Below are positions 45,334 to 54,082 of a DNA stretch of 64,000 nucleotides, in pieces. Origin of the DNA: Paraburkholderia mimosarum LMG 23256 = NBRC 106338 (GTDB taxonomy: Bacteria; Pseudomonadota; Gammaproteobacteria; Burkholderiales; Burkholderiaceae). The stretch lies in NCBI RefSeq assembly GCF_000739815.1, contig NZ_BBJJ01000020.1, positions 62,001-126,000 of the forward strand, written 5' to 3'. The notes below the pieces were generated by a model. It worked only from the letters and a program-made list of their open reading frames with translations, was not told the origin of the DNA and ran no database searches. The position numbers and the translations under genes were made by a program. The number at the start of each line of letters is the position of its first letter. Position 1 is the first letter of the stretch.

Positions 45334-45366
45334 ATCGAGCGAGGCGGACCACCCGCCTCGCTCGAT
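45334..45366. terminator. Long hairpin between convergent operons
   Basis: A perfect 14-bp stem (45334-45347 with 45353-45366) with a 5-nt loop, overlapping by one base the stop codon of the minus-strand GntR gene. It probably acts as a bidirectional stop between the two convergent transcripts; neither side has a long T run. Confidence 0.6.
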
Positions 45367-46112
45367 CATTCTTCGTCGTGCTCGCCGTTGACCGGACCTG
45401 TTTCCACCGCGGCGGCCTCGCGCGAATGAACCATCGGCGCGTCGTTGAAAAACTCCGCGGGCAGTGTGGCGAGGAATTCGGAAAAGCCCGCGTCGCCGCC
45501 CGGCGAATGCTGGGCCATGACTTCCTCGGCGGTTGCCTCGTCGCCCGAGAGCAGCGCCTGCGCGAGGCGCTGGTGATCGGCGATCACCTTCTCGCGGCGG
45601 CTCGGCGCGAGAAAGAGCTTGGGACGGTAGCGCGAGATCAGGCGCCGGATCGCGCGGATCTGCTCGGCCAGATAATCGTTATGACATGCCTGGCAAATCA
45701 CTTCGTGGAATTCGGCGTTGCTGCGCGCGAAACGGCGGGCGTCGCTCTGGTTCAGCGCTTCCACGCCTTCGTCGATCGTGCGCTGCAGCTCGACGCGCTG
45801 CTCGTCGTTCATGCGGCGGGCGGCGAGGCGCGCGGAAACGGCTTCCAGCTCGTGCAGGAGTTCGAGCATGTCGCGCAGCTGCGGGACCGTCATCTTGGTC
45901 ACGAACACGCCCTGGCGCGGCACGATCTGCACGTACTGCTGCGCGGCGAGCTGCTGGAGCGCCTCGCGGATGGGCGTGCGCGAGACGTTGAAGCGCGCCG
46001 CTAGCGCGCGCTCGTCGAGCGCCGCGCCGGGCACGAGTTCGCCTCGCTCGATTTCCGATTCCAGGAGCGCCTTGATTTCGGCCGAACGGCTCAGTTTGGG
46101 TGGCTGACTCAT
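45366..46112 (-). CDS. GntR-family (FCD) transcriptional regulator 2
   Basis: 248 residues. DERALAARFNVSRTPIREAL is almost identical to the same region of regulator 1, and the FCD domain follows (ARSNAEFHEVICQACHND). It is convergent with the plus-strand operon and lies beside the second Rieske/MFS module, so it may regulate that module, the main cluster, or both. A TGGTAT-containing repeat at 46192-46206 lies upstream. Confidence 0.88.
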   Translation of the reverse strand: MSQPPKLSRSAEIKALLESEIERGELVPGAALDERALAARFNVSRTPIREALQQLAAQQYVQIVPRQGVFVTKMTVPQLRDMLELLHELEAVSARLAARRMNDEQRVELQRTIDEGVEALNQSDARRFARSNAEFHEVICQACHNDYLAEQIRAIRRLISRYRPKLFLAPSRREKVIADHQRLAQALLSGDEATAEEVMAQHSPGGDAGFSEFLATLPAEFFNDAPMVHSREAAAVETGPVNGEHDEE

Positions 46113-46191
46113 TGAATGGCTGACTGTTGGGTTCGAAGGGCCGCGCTGGCGGCGCGATGCGGCCAGCGGCGTTCAAAATGCATATCATACC

Positions 46192-46206
46192 TTGGAGGTA
46201 TACCAA
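46192..46206. promoter_or_regulatory. GntR-type operator upstream of regulator 2
   Basis: TTGGAGGTATACCAA contains the perfect palindrome GGTATACC (46197-46204). A -10-like TATGAT lies on the minus strand at 46189-46184, so binding would repress the regulator gene. The half-site TGGTAT is shared with the sites at 38383-38398 and 38568-38590. Confidence 0.6.
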
Positions 46207-46414
46207 ACGCCCAACTGTGTGTTACCCCAATGCGGCGCCTGCGCTGCGCTAGAGGCCCTCATCGAGACCTCCACTTCGCACGCGGCAATTGGGGACAGGC
46301 GGCCAATGTCTTCGAACGCATCTGCGAGTTCGGTGTGGGCCCGCACAAGCGACGCAAGACGCCAAAAAGCCCGCTCCTGGCTGGCTTCCTTTGTCGGCAT
46401 TCAATCAGTGATCC

Positions 46415-46462
46415 AAAAAACATGCGCCGGATTCGAGGGTCCGTTCGGATGTGCACCGTCGC
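46415..46462 (-). terminator. Probable terminator downstream of the second Rieske gene
   Basis: On the minus strand GCGACGG (46462-46456) can pair, with one mismatch, with CCGGCGC (46430-46424), followed by ATG and six T residues. The downstream arm and tail closely resemble the porin terminator at 49503-49547. Confidence 0.5.
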
Positions 46463-46698
46463 ATCACCCTGGCTCAATGGCCTTCGTAGAAGTGCATGCT
46501 CGCTCTGGCGCTGATGGAATGCACGCCAGGACTAAGTGCCTCCGATGGGACACGAAATCTGCCGGGAGACGGGACGCTTCGATCGACGATCCGCCACCGA
46601 TCAGCGTGCTCTCCGGGGCATGCGCCGCGGCTGCGACAACCGCGGCCTGGATAAGCGACATCAGCGCGTAGGCGCCTGGGTCGAGCCCATGGACAACG

Positions 46699-47988
46699 TC
46701 AAACCGCCACGGCCGCGCTCTCGACATCTTTCATCATCACCCCAGTGGCCGCTTCGCACGCGCGGCGGACTGCCTGGGGCTGCCCCGGATGGAACAGGAA
46801 GTGATGCAGTAGCTTGCTCCACTTGGGATGACGCTCATACTCGCTGCGAGGCAGGCTGTTCGCGAAGAAATCTCGCCAGTCTCCGCAGGGCAACGCAATG
46901 CCCTGCGCGGCGGCAGGCTCCCGCAGCACGCCCTTCGGATCACGCCCCTGCGCTACGGCTTCCATGTCCCGGAAGTACTGCCGGCGAATCATCAAGATGC
47001 CCGCGTCGCTGGCAGCCAGGTTTTCGCGGGTACGGTCTGCGATGCGCCCCTGTCCGCACCAGGCGATGATGTCCTGGTTGATCACGTGCGAGCTGATCCA
47101 TTTTCCGGTCTGGGGATCCGTGACCGGCGCGTGCCAGGTCGGAATACTCTCCTGGACATAGGGCTCGGCTTCGCGGGGCACGCGTATATACGACCAGGTC
47201 ACATTGAGCGTATTTTCGCCGTCGATGGGCACCCGCCACTCGAAGTGATCCCCGAGGAAGAATCCGTTGGGCCAGAGGCAGACACGACCAGCCGTCCAGA
47301 GCGGATGCGATTCGTCAGTATCCTCGGTCACACGGCGATAGATGAAGCCGTGCGCGAATTCCTCGAACGCCACCTTGAGATGCGCCGGTGCATAATCGCG
47401 CTCACCGCGCAGGCGACGTCCCCAGTTGGCGTGCATCCACTCGAAATGCAGTGGATCGATGGAATTTTCCTGAGTCTGCAGCCAGTTGCAGGGCACGTTC
47501 GCGAATGCCACCTGCACGAAGCCATTGCGCCAGTGGAACGGTTCCCAATCCGGAAGCTGAGGCGCCGGTTGAGGACCGAGATAGGCCCACAGCAAGCCGG
47601 CGCACGCACGGACTTCATAGGCCTTCAGCCTGATCCGCTCGCGCATGGTGCCCTGCGGCGCCACCAGGTCCTGGTAAGGCTGCGCGACGCACCGGCCGCC
47701 ATGATCGTATTGCCAGCCGTGATAGTTGCAGCGCAGACCGTGTTCCTCGACAAAGCCGTATGCCAGGTCGGCGCCGCGATGCGCGCAGTAGCGCTCCATC
47801 AGGCCGTAGTGTCCGCCCATGTCCTTGTAAAGAACCAGTTCCTCGCCAAGCAGGCGCACGGGCTTGATCGTCTCGCGCTCGAGTTCGTCAATGCCGGCGA
47901 TCGGGTGCCAGTGCCGGCGCATCAACTCGCCCATCGGCGTGCCTGGCCCAACCTCGGTGAGCTGGCGATTCTGTTCTTCGGTAAGCAT
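46699..47988 (-). CDS. Rieske non-haem iron oxygenase, alpha subunit 2
   Basis: 429 residues. The Rieske ligands are CAHRGADL and CNYHGW, and the mononuclear iron site is DPLHFEWMH. It is of the same general class as the oxygenase at 40855 but clearly diverged (for example GPGTPMGELMRRHWHPIAG). No reductase gene is next to it, so it may borrow the reductase at 42109-43107. It follows the MFS gene by 39 bases and is likely co-transcribed with it. Its substrate is probably the imported aromatic acid. Confidence 0.87.
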   Translation of the reverse strand: MLTEEQNRQLTEVGPGTPMGELMRRHWHPIAGIDELERETIKPVRLLGEELVLYKDMGGHYGLMERYCAHRGADLAYGFVEEHGLRCNYHGWQYDHGGRCVAQPYQDLVAPQGTMRERIRLKAYEVRACAGLLWAYLGPQPAPQLPDWEPFHWRNGFVQVAFANVPCNWLQTQENSIDPLHFEWMHANWGRRLRGERDYAPAHLKVAFEEFAHGFIYRRVTEDTDESHPLWTAGRVCLWPNGFFLGDHFEWRVPIDGENTLNVTWSYIRVPREAEPYVQESIPTWHAPVTDPQTGKWISSHVINQDIIAWCGQGRIADRTRENLAASDAGILMIRRQYFRDMEAVAQGRDPKGVLREPAAAQGIALPCGDWRDFFANSLPRSEYERHPKWSKLLHHFLFHPGQPQAVRRACEAATGVMMKDVESAAVAV

Positions 47989-48027
47989 GATGATTTCGCT
48001 CGTAGTTGTGACTGGACGACGTCTGGA

Positions 48028-49422
48028 TCAACGCGATTTGTCGACGTGGCGCACGGCGCGAAAGTAGTGGAACGCCGCCCATAAGAGGAGCAAGCTCATA
48101 GCGAGCATCGCGTAGCGCAGACCTCTCGACGAGGCATCCGCACAGGCATGCGCGAGCGGCGAGTTCGCCACCGCCCCGAACGCACCATGAGCGCCATGCG
48201 GGATCCGGCAAACCTTCGAATAATCACCGTCCGTGAACAGATGCGTGGCAATGCGATCGCTAAGGAATCCAATGAAAGTCGGACCTCCGCCCTGGCCGAT
48301 GAAGTTCATCATCAGAAATACGAACGCCGAAGTCGTGGCGCGCATGCGCGGCGCAACGAGGCCGTGGATCGCAGCGAATGTCGGGCCGTTCCAGGAGCTC
48401 AGCAGGATCGTGGCGACAAACAGCAACGCCGCCGCGATATGCCAGTCGGACTGCATGAACGCGAGGGAGACTGGCACGAGCCCAAGCAGCGTGCCCCACG
48501 CCGGCACCCAGGCGTACCAGCGCTTGTCGCTGGCTCCGGCCCTGTCGGCAATCCATCCGCCTAGGGTCGTGCCGATCGCGCCCCCAACGCCGATTGTGAG
48601 ACCAAACGTCATGCCGGCCTGCGCTGCATTCAGGCCGAATTCACGCGTCAGATACGCAGGAATGAACAGGTTGATGCCGTACTGGGCAAACGCACCGACT
48701 ACCGTTCCCAGCAGCAGTTGCACGAACAACGGGCTACGCAAGAGGATCGCAGCGATGGTGCCCAACGAGGCATTGCGCTGTGCTTCGACGGTGGAAATTC
48801 GGTCCATGGCACCTCGTTCGGGCTCGCGCAGGCTGAGGTACGCAATGACGGCGAGGATCAGGCCCGGCACGCCGACGACCCAGAAGGCCGGACGCCAGCC
48901 GAAATGCTGTGCAATCATGCCCCCGCCGATCGCGCCCCCGATCGCGCCCAGGGGAGGACCGAGCGCATAGATGGCCATGGCGGTGGCGCGGCGTCCCTCG
49001 GGGAACTCGTCCGAGATCAGCGAATGCGCCGTGGGCGTGCTGCCAGCTTCACCGATACCGACGCCAAGCCGGTACAGCAGCAACTGCGCGAAATTGCCCG
49101 CCATGCCGCACAGCACGGTCATCACCGACCATGCCGCAATCGACAGGGATATCAGCGTAACGCGGCTCATCCGGTCGGCGAGCCGGGCCATCGGGATGCC
49201 CAGCGTCGCGTAGAACAGCGAGAAAGCGAGGCCGCCCAGAACCCCAATCTGCAGGTCGCTCAGGTTCATGTCGACCTTGATCGACTGCCCTACCACAGCG
49301 ATGAAAATGCGATCGATGAAACTCGATGCGTAGATAAGGCTCAACATCAACAGGAGCCATGCACGATACCTCGATCCGCTCTTGACCCCAACAGCGGGCA
49401 GTGCTTTTCCGACGTTTTCCAT
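48028..49422 (-). CDS. MFS transporter, Spinster/ACS-like, paralogue A
   Basis: A 464-residue 12-helix transporter. LIYASSFIDRIFIAVVGQSIKVD and GIGEAGSTPTAHSLISDEFPEG are shared almost word for word with the transporter at 50784-52178. Probably takes up an aromatic or other organic acid for the adjacent Rieske oxygenase. The start is taken at ATG 49422 (MENVGKAL) with GGAGG upstream; ATG 49464 would add 14 residues lying over the porin-side spacer. Confidence 0.85.
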   Translation of the reverse strand: MENVGKALPAVGVKSGSRYRAWLLLMLSLIYASSFIDRIFIAVVGQSIKVDMNLSDLQIGVLGGLAFSLFYATLGIPMARLADRMSRVTLISLSIAAWSVMTVLCGMAGNFAQLLLYRLGVGIGEAGSTPTAHSLISDEFPEGRRATAMAIYALGPPLGAIGGAIGGGMIAQHFGWRPAFWVVGVPGLILAVIAYLSLREPERGAMDRISTVEAQRNASLGTIAAILLRSPLFVQLLLGTVVGAFAQYGINLFIPAYLTREFGLNAAQAGMTFGLTIGVGGAIGTTLGGWIADRAGASDKRWYAWVPAWGTLLGLVPVSLAFMQSDWHIAAALLFVATILLSSWNGPTFAAIHGLVAPRMRATTSAFVFLMMNFIGQGGGPTFIGFLSDRIATHLFTDGDYSKVCRIPHGAHGAFGAVANSPLAHACADASSRGLRYAMLAMSLLLLWAAFHYFRAVRHVDKSR

Positions 49423-49502
49423 GAACGCGTCGCCTCCAGGCGTCAATGGCGGGCACACAAACAAGCCAGCCTGAACTACCTCACGTGTCAGATAGGATAC
49501 CT

Positions 49503-49547
49503 AAAAAAATGCGCCGGATTCCAGGCTCTCATTCCCTTCACCGGCGC
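49503..49547 (-). terminator. Rho-independent terminator of the porin gene
   Basis: On the minus strand GCGCCGG (49547-49541) pairs with CCGGCGC (49517-49511) and is followed by A and seven T residues. It begins 12 bases after the porin stop codon. Confidence 0.75.
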
Positions 49548-49559
49548 GTCGCGAAAACG

Positions 49560-50702
49560 TCAGAAGAGGTGGCGGATACCGACCTGCACAGCCAGCTGGT
49601 TGGCCGTGGTCGAGGCGTTGTTGCCGAACAGCGAGCCGCCCGGGCCCGGCACCGAGTACGGCGTCGAGACAAGGAAGTTGTCCGCGAACTTCTGGCCCGC
49701 GAAGGCGTGCTGCAAGACACCGAACACATAGACGTCGGTGCGCTTCGAGAGCCGATAGTCCACGCCCGCCGTGTAGAGGTCGTACTTGCCGAGCTTGTGC
49801 TGGTCCACGTACGTGAAGCCACCCCCCACCGTCAGCGCCGGTCCGAACCGGTAGCTCGTCCCCAGTTCATAGGCGCTCACGGTCACCACGCCGCGCGGGC
49901 TGTGCGAAGCATTGGTGTAGGTGTACACGCCGTTGATCGACCACGCATCGGTCAGGCTATACATGCCGCCCGCCGCGATCGTATAGATCGATTGCGCATT
50001 GAGCGCGACCTGCGCCATCGTGCCCACGCCGCGCGCCGCGTTGCCGCCTTGCGTCTTCGTGTACGTGAGCGACCCCGAGTAAGGCGCGTTGAACGTGCCG
50101 GTCGGGCTGAACTTCACGCCCGCGCTAATCACGCGCGGGTTGCCCGTCGGCGTGCCCGCGAAGGCGCCCGGAATGTTGCTGAAGCCGTACATCACGCCCG
50201 CCGTGACGCCGTGCCAGGTCGGCGTTTCGTAGCGCACCATGTTGCTCACCGGCTCGCCCGCGAGACGGTCGATGTCGTAAGCACCGTGGAACGCGTAGGA
50301 CGGCGCGAACTGCGAGACGTTGGTGTAGTAAGAGACGTAGTCGTAGATGAAATCGTAATCGTAGCCGGCGATCAGCGTACCGAACGTCGTGCTCTGCAGC
50401 CCCACGAAAGCGCGGCGCCCGAAGAGCGCGCCGCCGTGGCTCGCGGTGCCCGTGTTCAGCGAAAAGCCGTTCTCCAGGGTGAAGATCGTCTTCAGGCCGC
50501 CGCCGAGATCCTCGACGCCGCGCAGGCCCCAGCGCGATGCCTGGTTGATGCCGTCATCGAGCTTGACTAGCGAGTGGCCGCCCGCGTTGTTCACATAGGT
50601 GAGGCCATCGCTGATGATCCCGTACAGCGTCACACTGCTTTGCGCGTGCGCGCCTCCCGCGATTGCGGCCGCTATCGCGCCCGCCAATACCTTCTTCTTC
50701 AC
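49560..50702 (-). CDS. Outer-membrane porin (Gram-negative type, OmpC family)
   Basis: 380 residues. Signal peptide VLAGAIAAAIAGGAHA, mature start QSSVTLYGIISDGLTYV, 16-strand beta-barrel pattern and a terminal Phe (VGIRHLF) as required for outer-membrane assembly. Starts with GTG at 50702, with GGAG upstream. General porin of Burkholderiaceae type; lying between two related MFS transporters, it probably admits the same solute across the outer membrane. Confidence 0.92.
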   Translation of the reverse strand: MKKKVLAGAIAAAIAGGAHAQSSVTLYGIISDGLTYVNNAGGHSLVKLDDGINQASRWGLRGVEDLGGGLKTIFTLENGFSLNTGTASHGGALFGRRAFVGLQSTTFGTLIAGYDYDFIYDYVSYYTNVSQFAPSYAFHGAYDIDRLAGEPVSNMVRYETPTWHGVTAGVMYGFSNIPGAFAGTPTGNPRVISAGVKFSPTGTFNAPYSGSLTYTKTQGGNAARGVGTMAQVALNAQSIYTIAAGGMYSLTDAWSINGVYTYTNASHSPRGVVTVSAYELGTSYRFGPALTVGGGFTYVDQHKLGKYDLYTAGVDYRLSKRTDVYVFGVLQHAFAGQKFADNFLVSTPYSVPGPGGSLFGNNASTTANQLAVQVGIRHLF

Positions 50703-50721
50703 TTGACGATCTCCGTGTGTT

Positions 50722-50744
50722 GCGGGCGTTGGCGCCCGCTTTTT
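50722..50744. promoter_or_regulatory. Hairpin in the porin leader
   Basis: GCGGGCG (50722-50728) pairs with CGCCCGC (50733-50739) with a TTGG loop. On the plus strand a T run follows; on the minus strand it sits 20 bases before the porin start and is preceded by AAAAA. It may be the 3' end of the transporter transcript or a leader element of the porin mRNA. Confidence 0.5.
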
Positions 50745-50783
50745 ATTGCCGGTCTATTTCCGTCGGCTGCCGACGGCTACGAA

Positions 50784-52178
50784 CTACTTGCTGCGAGAAA
50801 GATGACGTGAGGCGAGGAAGTAATGCGCGGCCGACCACAGCAGCACCACGCTCACGGCCAGCATCGCGTAACGAATGCCGTAGGCCGAGGCGTCGTGGCA
50901 CGCCGCCGCGAACGGCCCCTGCACCGCCGCTGCCGCGCCATGCGGACCGTGCGGGCCGCCCGCCGCGCAAACCAGCTTGAACTGGCCCTGCGTGAAGAAG
51001 CGCGAGGCAAGCCGGTCGCTCAGGAATCCTACGGTTGTGGGGCCGAGGCCCTGGCCCACGAGATTCATGAGCAGGAACACGCAGGCCGATGCCGTGGCGC
51101 GCATGCGCGGTTCGACGATGCCGTGCACGACTGCGAAGGTCGGGCCGTTCCACATGCTCAGCATGACGGTGGCGATGAAGATCAGCGTCACGGCGGCGGG
51201 CCATTCCCCCAGCGTGAAGGCGAACGCGACGAGCGGGAAGCCAATGGCCGTGCCGAGCGCCGGCACCCAGGCATACCAGCGGCGGTTGCCCGCGCCCAAC
51301 GAGTCGGCGAGCAGGCCGCCGAGCATGTTGCCGACAATGCCGCCCACTCCGATCATGAGGCCGAAGATCAGGCCGGCTTGCGCGAAGCTGAGGCCATACA
51401 CGCGGTTGAGGTAAACCGGGATGAACAGGTTGATGCCGTACTGCGCGAATCCGCCGATCACGGTGCCGAGCAGCATCTGCACGAACGCGCGGCTGCCGAA
51501 CAGGACCTTGAGCACCTCGCGCAGCGGCGGTACCGCAGCCGCGGCGTGCATGCCGCCCTCCTCCGCCCCGCCGCGCTTCGGTTCGCGCAGCGTGATCCAG
51601 GCGAGCAGGCCAAAGATGAGCCCCGGCAGGCCGACCACGAAGAACACCGGGCGCCAGCCCATGTGCTGGACCATCAGGCCACCGCCGAGCGCACCGGCGA
51701 GCACGCCGATGGGCGGCCCGAGCGCATAGATGGAGAGCGCGCTTGCGCGGCGGCGCGGGCCGAACTGATCGGAAATCAGCGAGTGCGCGGTAGGCGTGCT
51801 GCCCGCTTCGCCAATGCCGACGCCAAGGCGGTACAGAAGCAACTGCCAATAGGCGCCGGCCGTGCCGCACAGCGCCGTCATGATCGACCACGCGCCAATC
51901 GAAAGCGCGATCAGCGCGACGCGATTGAACCGCTCCGCAATGCGCGCGATCGGCAGGCCGAGCAGCGAATAGAAGATGGAGAACGCAAGCCCGTTGAGCA
52001 GACCCAGCTGCAGATCGCTCAGGTTCAGATCGATCTTCATCGCCTGACCCACGACGGCGATGATGATGCGGTCGACGAAACTCGATGCGTAGATCAAAAC
52101 GAGAAGCAGCAGGAACCAGCTGCGATACCAGCCGGCTTCAGACCTGGCTCCCACGTTCTGGGCGGTCAGTTCCTTCAT
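50784..52178 (-). CDS. MFS transporter, Spinster/ACS-like, paralogue B
   Basis: 464 residues, 12 helices, paralogue of the transporter at 48028-49422 (LIYASSFVDRIIIAVVGQAMKID; GIGEAGSTPTAHSLISDQFGPR). The start is ATG 52178 (MKELTAQNV); the frame to 52235 adds a stretch not shared by the paralogue. Upstream of the porin gene (81-base gap) and probably in the same transcript or a nested one. Function as for paralogue A. Confidence 0.86.
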   Translation of the reverse strand: MKELTAQNVGARSEAGWYRSWFLLLLVLIYASSFVDRIIIAVVGQAMKIDLNLSDLQLGLLNGLAFSIFYSLLGLPIARIAERFNRVALIALSIGAWSIMTALCGTAGAYWQLLLYRLGVGIGEAGSTPTAHSLISDQFGPRRRASALSIYALGPPIGVLAGALGGGLMVQHMGWRPVFFVVGLPGLIFGLLAWITLREPKRGGAEEGGMHAAAAVPPLREVLKVLFGSRAFVQMLLGTVIGGFAQYGINLFIPVYLNRVYGLSFAQAGLIFGLMIGVGGIVGNMLGGLLADSLGAGNRRWYAWVPALGTAIGFPLVAFAFTLGEWPAAVTLIFIATVMLSMWNGPTFAVVHGIVEPRMRATASACVFLLMNLVGQGLGPTTVGFLSDRLASRFFTQGQFKLVCAAGGPHGPHGAAAAVQGPFAAACHDASAYGIRYAMLAVSVVLLWSAAHYFLASRHLSRSK

Positions 52179-52644
52179 TTGTGGTGTCTCCGAGGTGAGC
52201 GTCAGGTAGCAGGTCGCTCGCCGTTTGTATGCCACAAAGCGTCTGTGGGATTTTTAAAGGATTCTCTAGCATAACTTTTGGGCGCGCAAGAATAACTCGC
52301 GCCAAAGTCATCATCGTTTTCACTTAGGGAAACTCGTCTGATCAATGTGCCCGCTGGACACGGGACGCGTCATGCCGGGCGCGAATGCCCGCGGGCCAAT
52401 GCGATTGCGGCGGCGGAGCCGTCGAAGTGGCCGTCGATGGGACCGGCCACGCAAGCAGATGGGATGATTAGATGCAGGATACATCGATTCGTTGCTCACG
52501 CAACGAATTTGCTTTGCCCGAAACGAGAAAGCGTCGTGGCATATCGAGGGCCGGGCTCTGTTTTTATTCTATTGAAAGGCACGCTCAAGCCTTGTGAAAG
52601 AGGAGAAACAGCGCGGCCCCCACCAGGACCGCGCCCAACCCGGC
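52179..52644. other. Intergenic region of 466 bases, no gene found
   Basis: Holds the promoter of the transporter gene. An inverted repeat GGCGCG (52281-52286) with CGCGCC (52298-52303) lies about 100 bases before that start. The part at 52240-52330 is noticeably AT-richer. Frames seen are short and of unlikely composition. Confidence 0.55.
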
Positions 52645-54060
52645 TCACATGGCCGGGTCGATGGGCGACGGCGGCGCGCCGCGCGCCTCGATCGCCTCGC
52701 CCGCCAGCAGGCACAAGTCTTCGCGGAAGTGCCCCGCCACGATTTGCACGCCCACCGGCACGCTCCTCACCATGCCCGTCGAAACGACGAGCCCCGGCAA
52801 GCCCATGGCCGGCAACGCACGCATGGTCAACTGCGCATCCCATACCCGCCGGAAACCCGCCGCGCCTTGCCGGTCGAGGTCGTCGGCGAACGGCAGTTCG
52901 CCGGAAACCGGCAGCAGCAGCACGGGGTACTGCGACAGGAACAGGCGCCATTCGCGCGTGAGCGTCGTGCGCCGCACGAGCGACTTGACCACCGCGTTCT
53001 CGGGCATCGCCGCGACCTTGGCGCGCATGCCGTCCACCACGGCCTGCGCGCCCGGATCGCCATCGCGCGCCACGGCTTCGGCGAGCGCCGGGAAGCCGTC
53101 GCCAAGCCACAGGCGCTCCTGCACCTCGGCGGCGTCGCGCAGCAGCGGCACGTCGTCGATCTGCTCGACGCGCCAGCCCGCGTCCGCGAGTCGGCGGCCG
53201 GCGTCGAGCAACGCGTCCTCCACCTCCTTTGCGACGGTCATGCCGCCAGGGCGCAGGCAGAGCGCCGCGCGCAGCGGCGTTGCGGGGCCGGTCAGCGGCG
53301 CCGGCACCCACCAGGGGTCGCGCAGGTCGGGCGCCGCGAGCGCGGCGAGCGCCACGCGCAGGTCCTCGACCGTGCGCGCGATCGGGCCCGCGCCCGACAT
53401 CAGCTGCGCGCCAATCGGCCGCTCGGGCGACGACGCATTGAACGCCGGCACGCGCCCGAAGCTGGGCCGCAGGCCGTGCACGCCGCACGCATACGCCGGA
53501 TAGCGGACCGAGCCGCCAATGTCCGTGCCGAGCGCGACATGCCCGATGCCGGCCGTCACCGCCGCCGCCGCGCCGCCGCTCGAGCCGCCCGGCGTGAGCG
53601 ACGGATTGCGCGGGTTGCGCGTGTGTCCGTGGATCTGGTTGCTCGTGAACCAGCGCAGCGCGAAGGTCGGCGAGTTGGTGCGCCCAAGCAGCACGGCGCC
53701 CGCGCGCACGAGATTTTCGACGGCCGGGCTGTTGACCTGCGCGATCAGATCCTTCTGCAGGGGCGTGCCGTTCGTCGTGGCGAAACCCGCCTGGTCGACA
53801 TTGATCTTCGTGGTGACGGGCACCCCCGCCAGCGGACCCGCGTCCTCGCCGCGGGCGATGGCGGCGTCGATCCTGTCGGCCTGTTCGTAGACCCACTCGG
53901 GCCGATAGTCGATCACCGCGTTGATGAGCGGGTTGACGGCCTCGAGCCGATCGAGCGCGGCCTTCGCGGCCTCGCGTGCCGACACTTCGCGCGCGCGAAC
54001 GCGCTTGGCGAGTGCGGTTGCCGATAAACGCCATAGTTCAGTCACGATCCCTCCGTTCAA
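52645..54060 (-). CDS. Amidase signature-family amidohydrolase
   Basis: A 471-residue amidase. The Ser-Ser-Lys triad is visible: Lys in VPVTTKINVD, the cis-Ser in PGGSSGGAAAAV, and the nucleophile Ser in GTDIGGSVRYPAY. It hydrolyses a carboxylic amide of unknown identity. It starts at ATG 54060 and lies 22 bases from the MFS gene, with which it probably forms a two-gene operon: import and hydrolysis of an amide. Confidence 0.88.
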   Translation of the reverse strand: MNGGIVTELWRLSATALAKRVRAREVSAREAAKAALDRLEAVNPLINAVIDYRPEWVYEQADRIDAAIARGEDAGPLAGVPVTTKINVDQAGFATTNGTPLQKDLIAQVNSPAVENLVRAGAVLLGRTNSPTFALRWFTSNQIHGHTRNPRNPSLTPGGSSGGAAAAVTAGIGHVALGTDIGGSVRYPAYACGVHGLRPSFGRVPAFNASSPERPIGAQLMSGAGPIARTVEDLRVALAALAAPDLRDPWWVPAPLTGPATPLRAALCLRPGGMTVAKEVEDALLDAGRRLADAGWRVEQIDDVPLLRDAAEVQERLWLGDGFPALAEAVARDGDPGAQAVVDGMRAKVAAMPENAVVKSLVRRTTLTREWRLFLSQYPVLLLPVSGELPFADDLDRQGAAGFRRVWDAQLTMRALPAMGLPGLVVSTGMVRSVPVGVQIVAGHFREDLCLLAGEAIEARGAPPSPIDPAM

Positions 54061-54082
54061 TGGTCGGATTGAGAGTGGGTGT

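Larger units (their letters stand above)
46113..46698. other. Intergenic region of 586 bases without a convincing gene
   Basis: Several overlapping short frames exist on both strands, none with recognisable sequence. A 71-residue frame on the minus strand (46185-46400) starts just after a T-rich terminator-like element, and an 87-residue frame (46464-46727) overlaps the end of the Rieske gene. Either could be a decayed or unrecognised gene. Local composition is less GC-rich than the flanks. Confidence 0.5.

Noticed and set aside
46192..46671. 159-codon plus-strand frame in the gap before the second Rieske gene
   Set aside because: No ribosome-binding site, no recognisable sequence and overlap with other equally weak frames.
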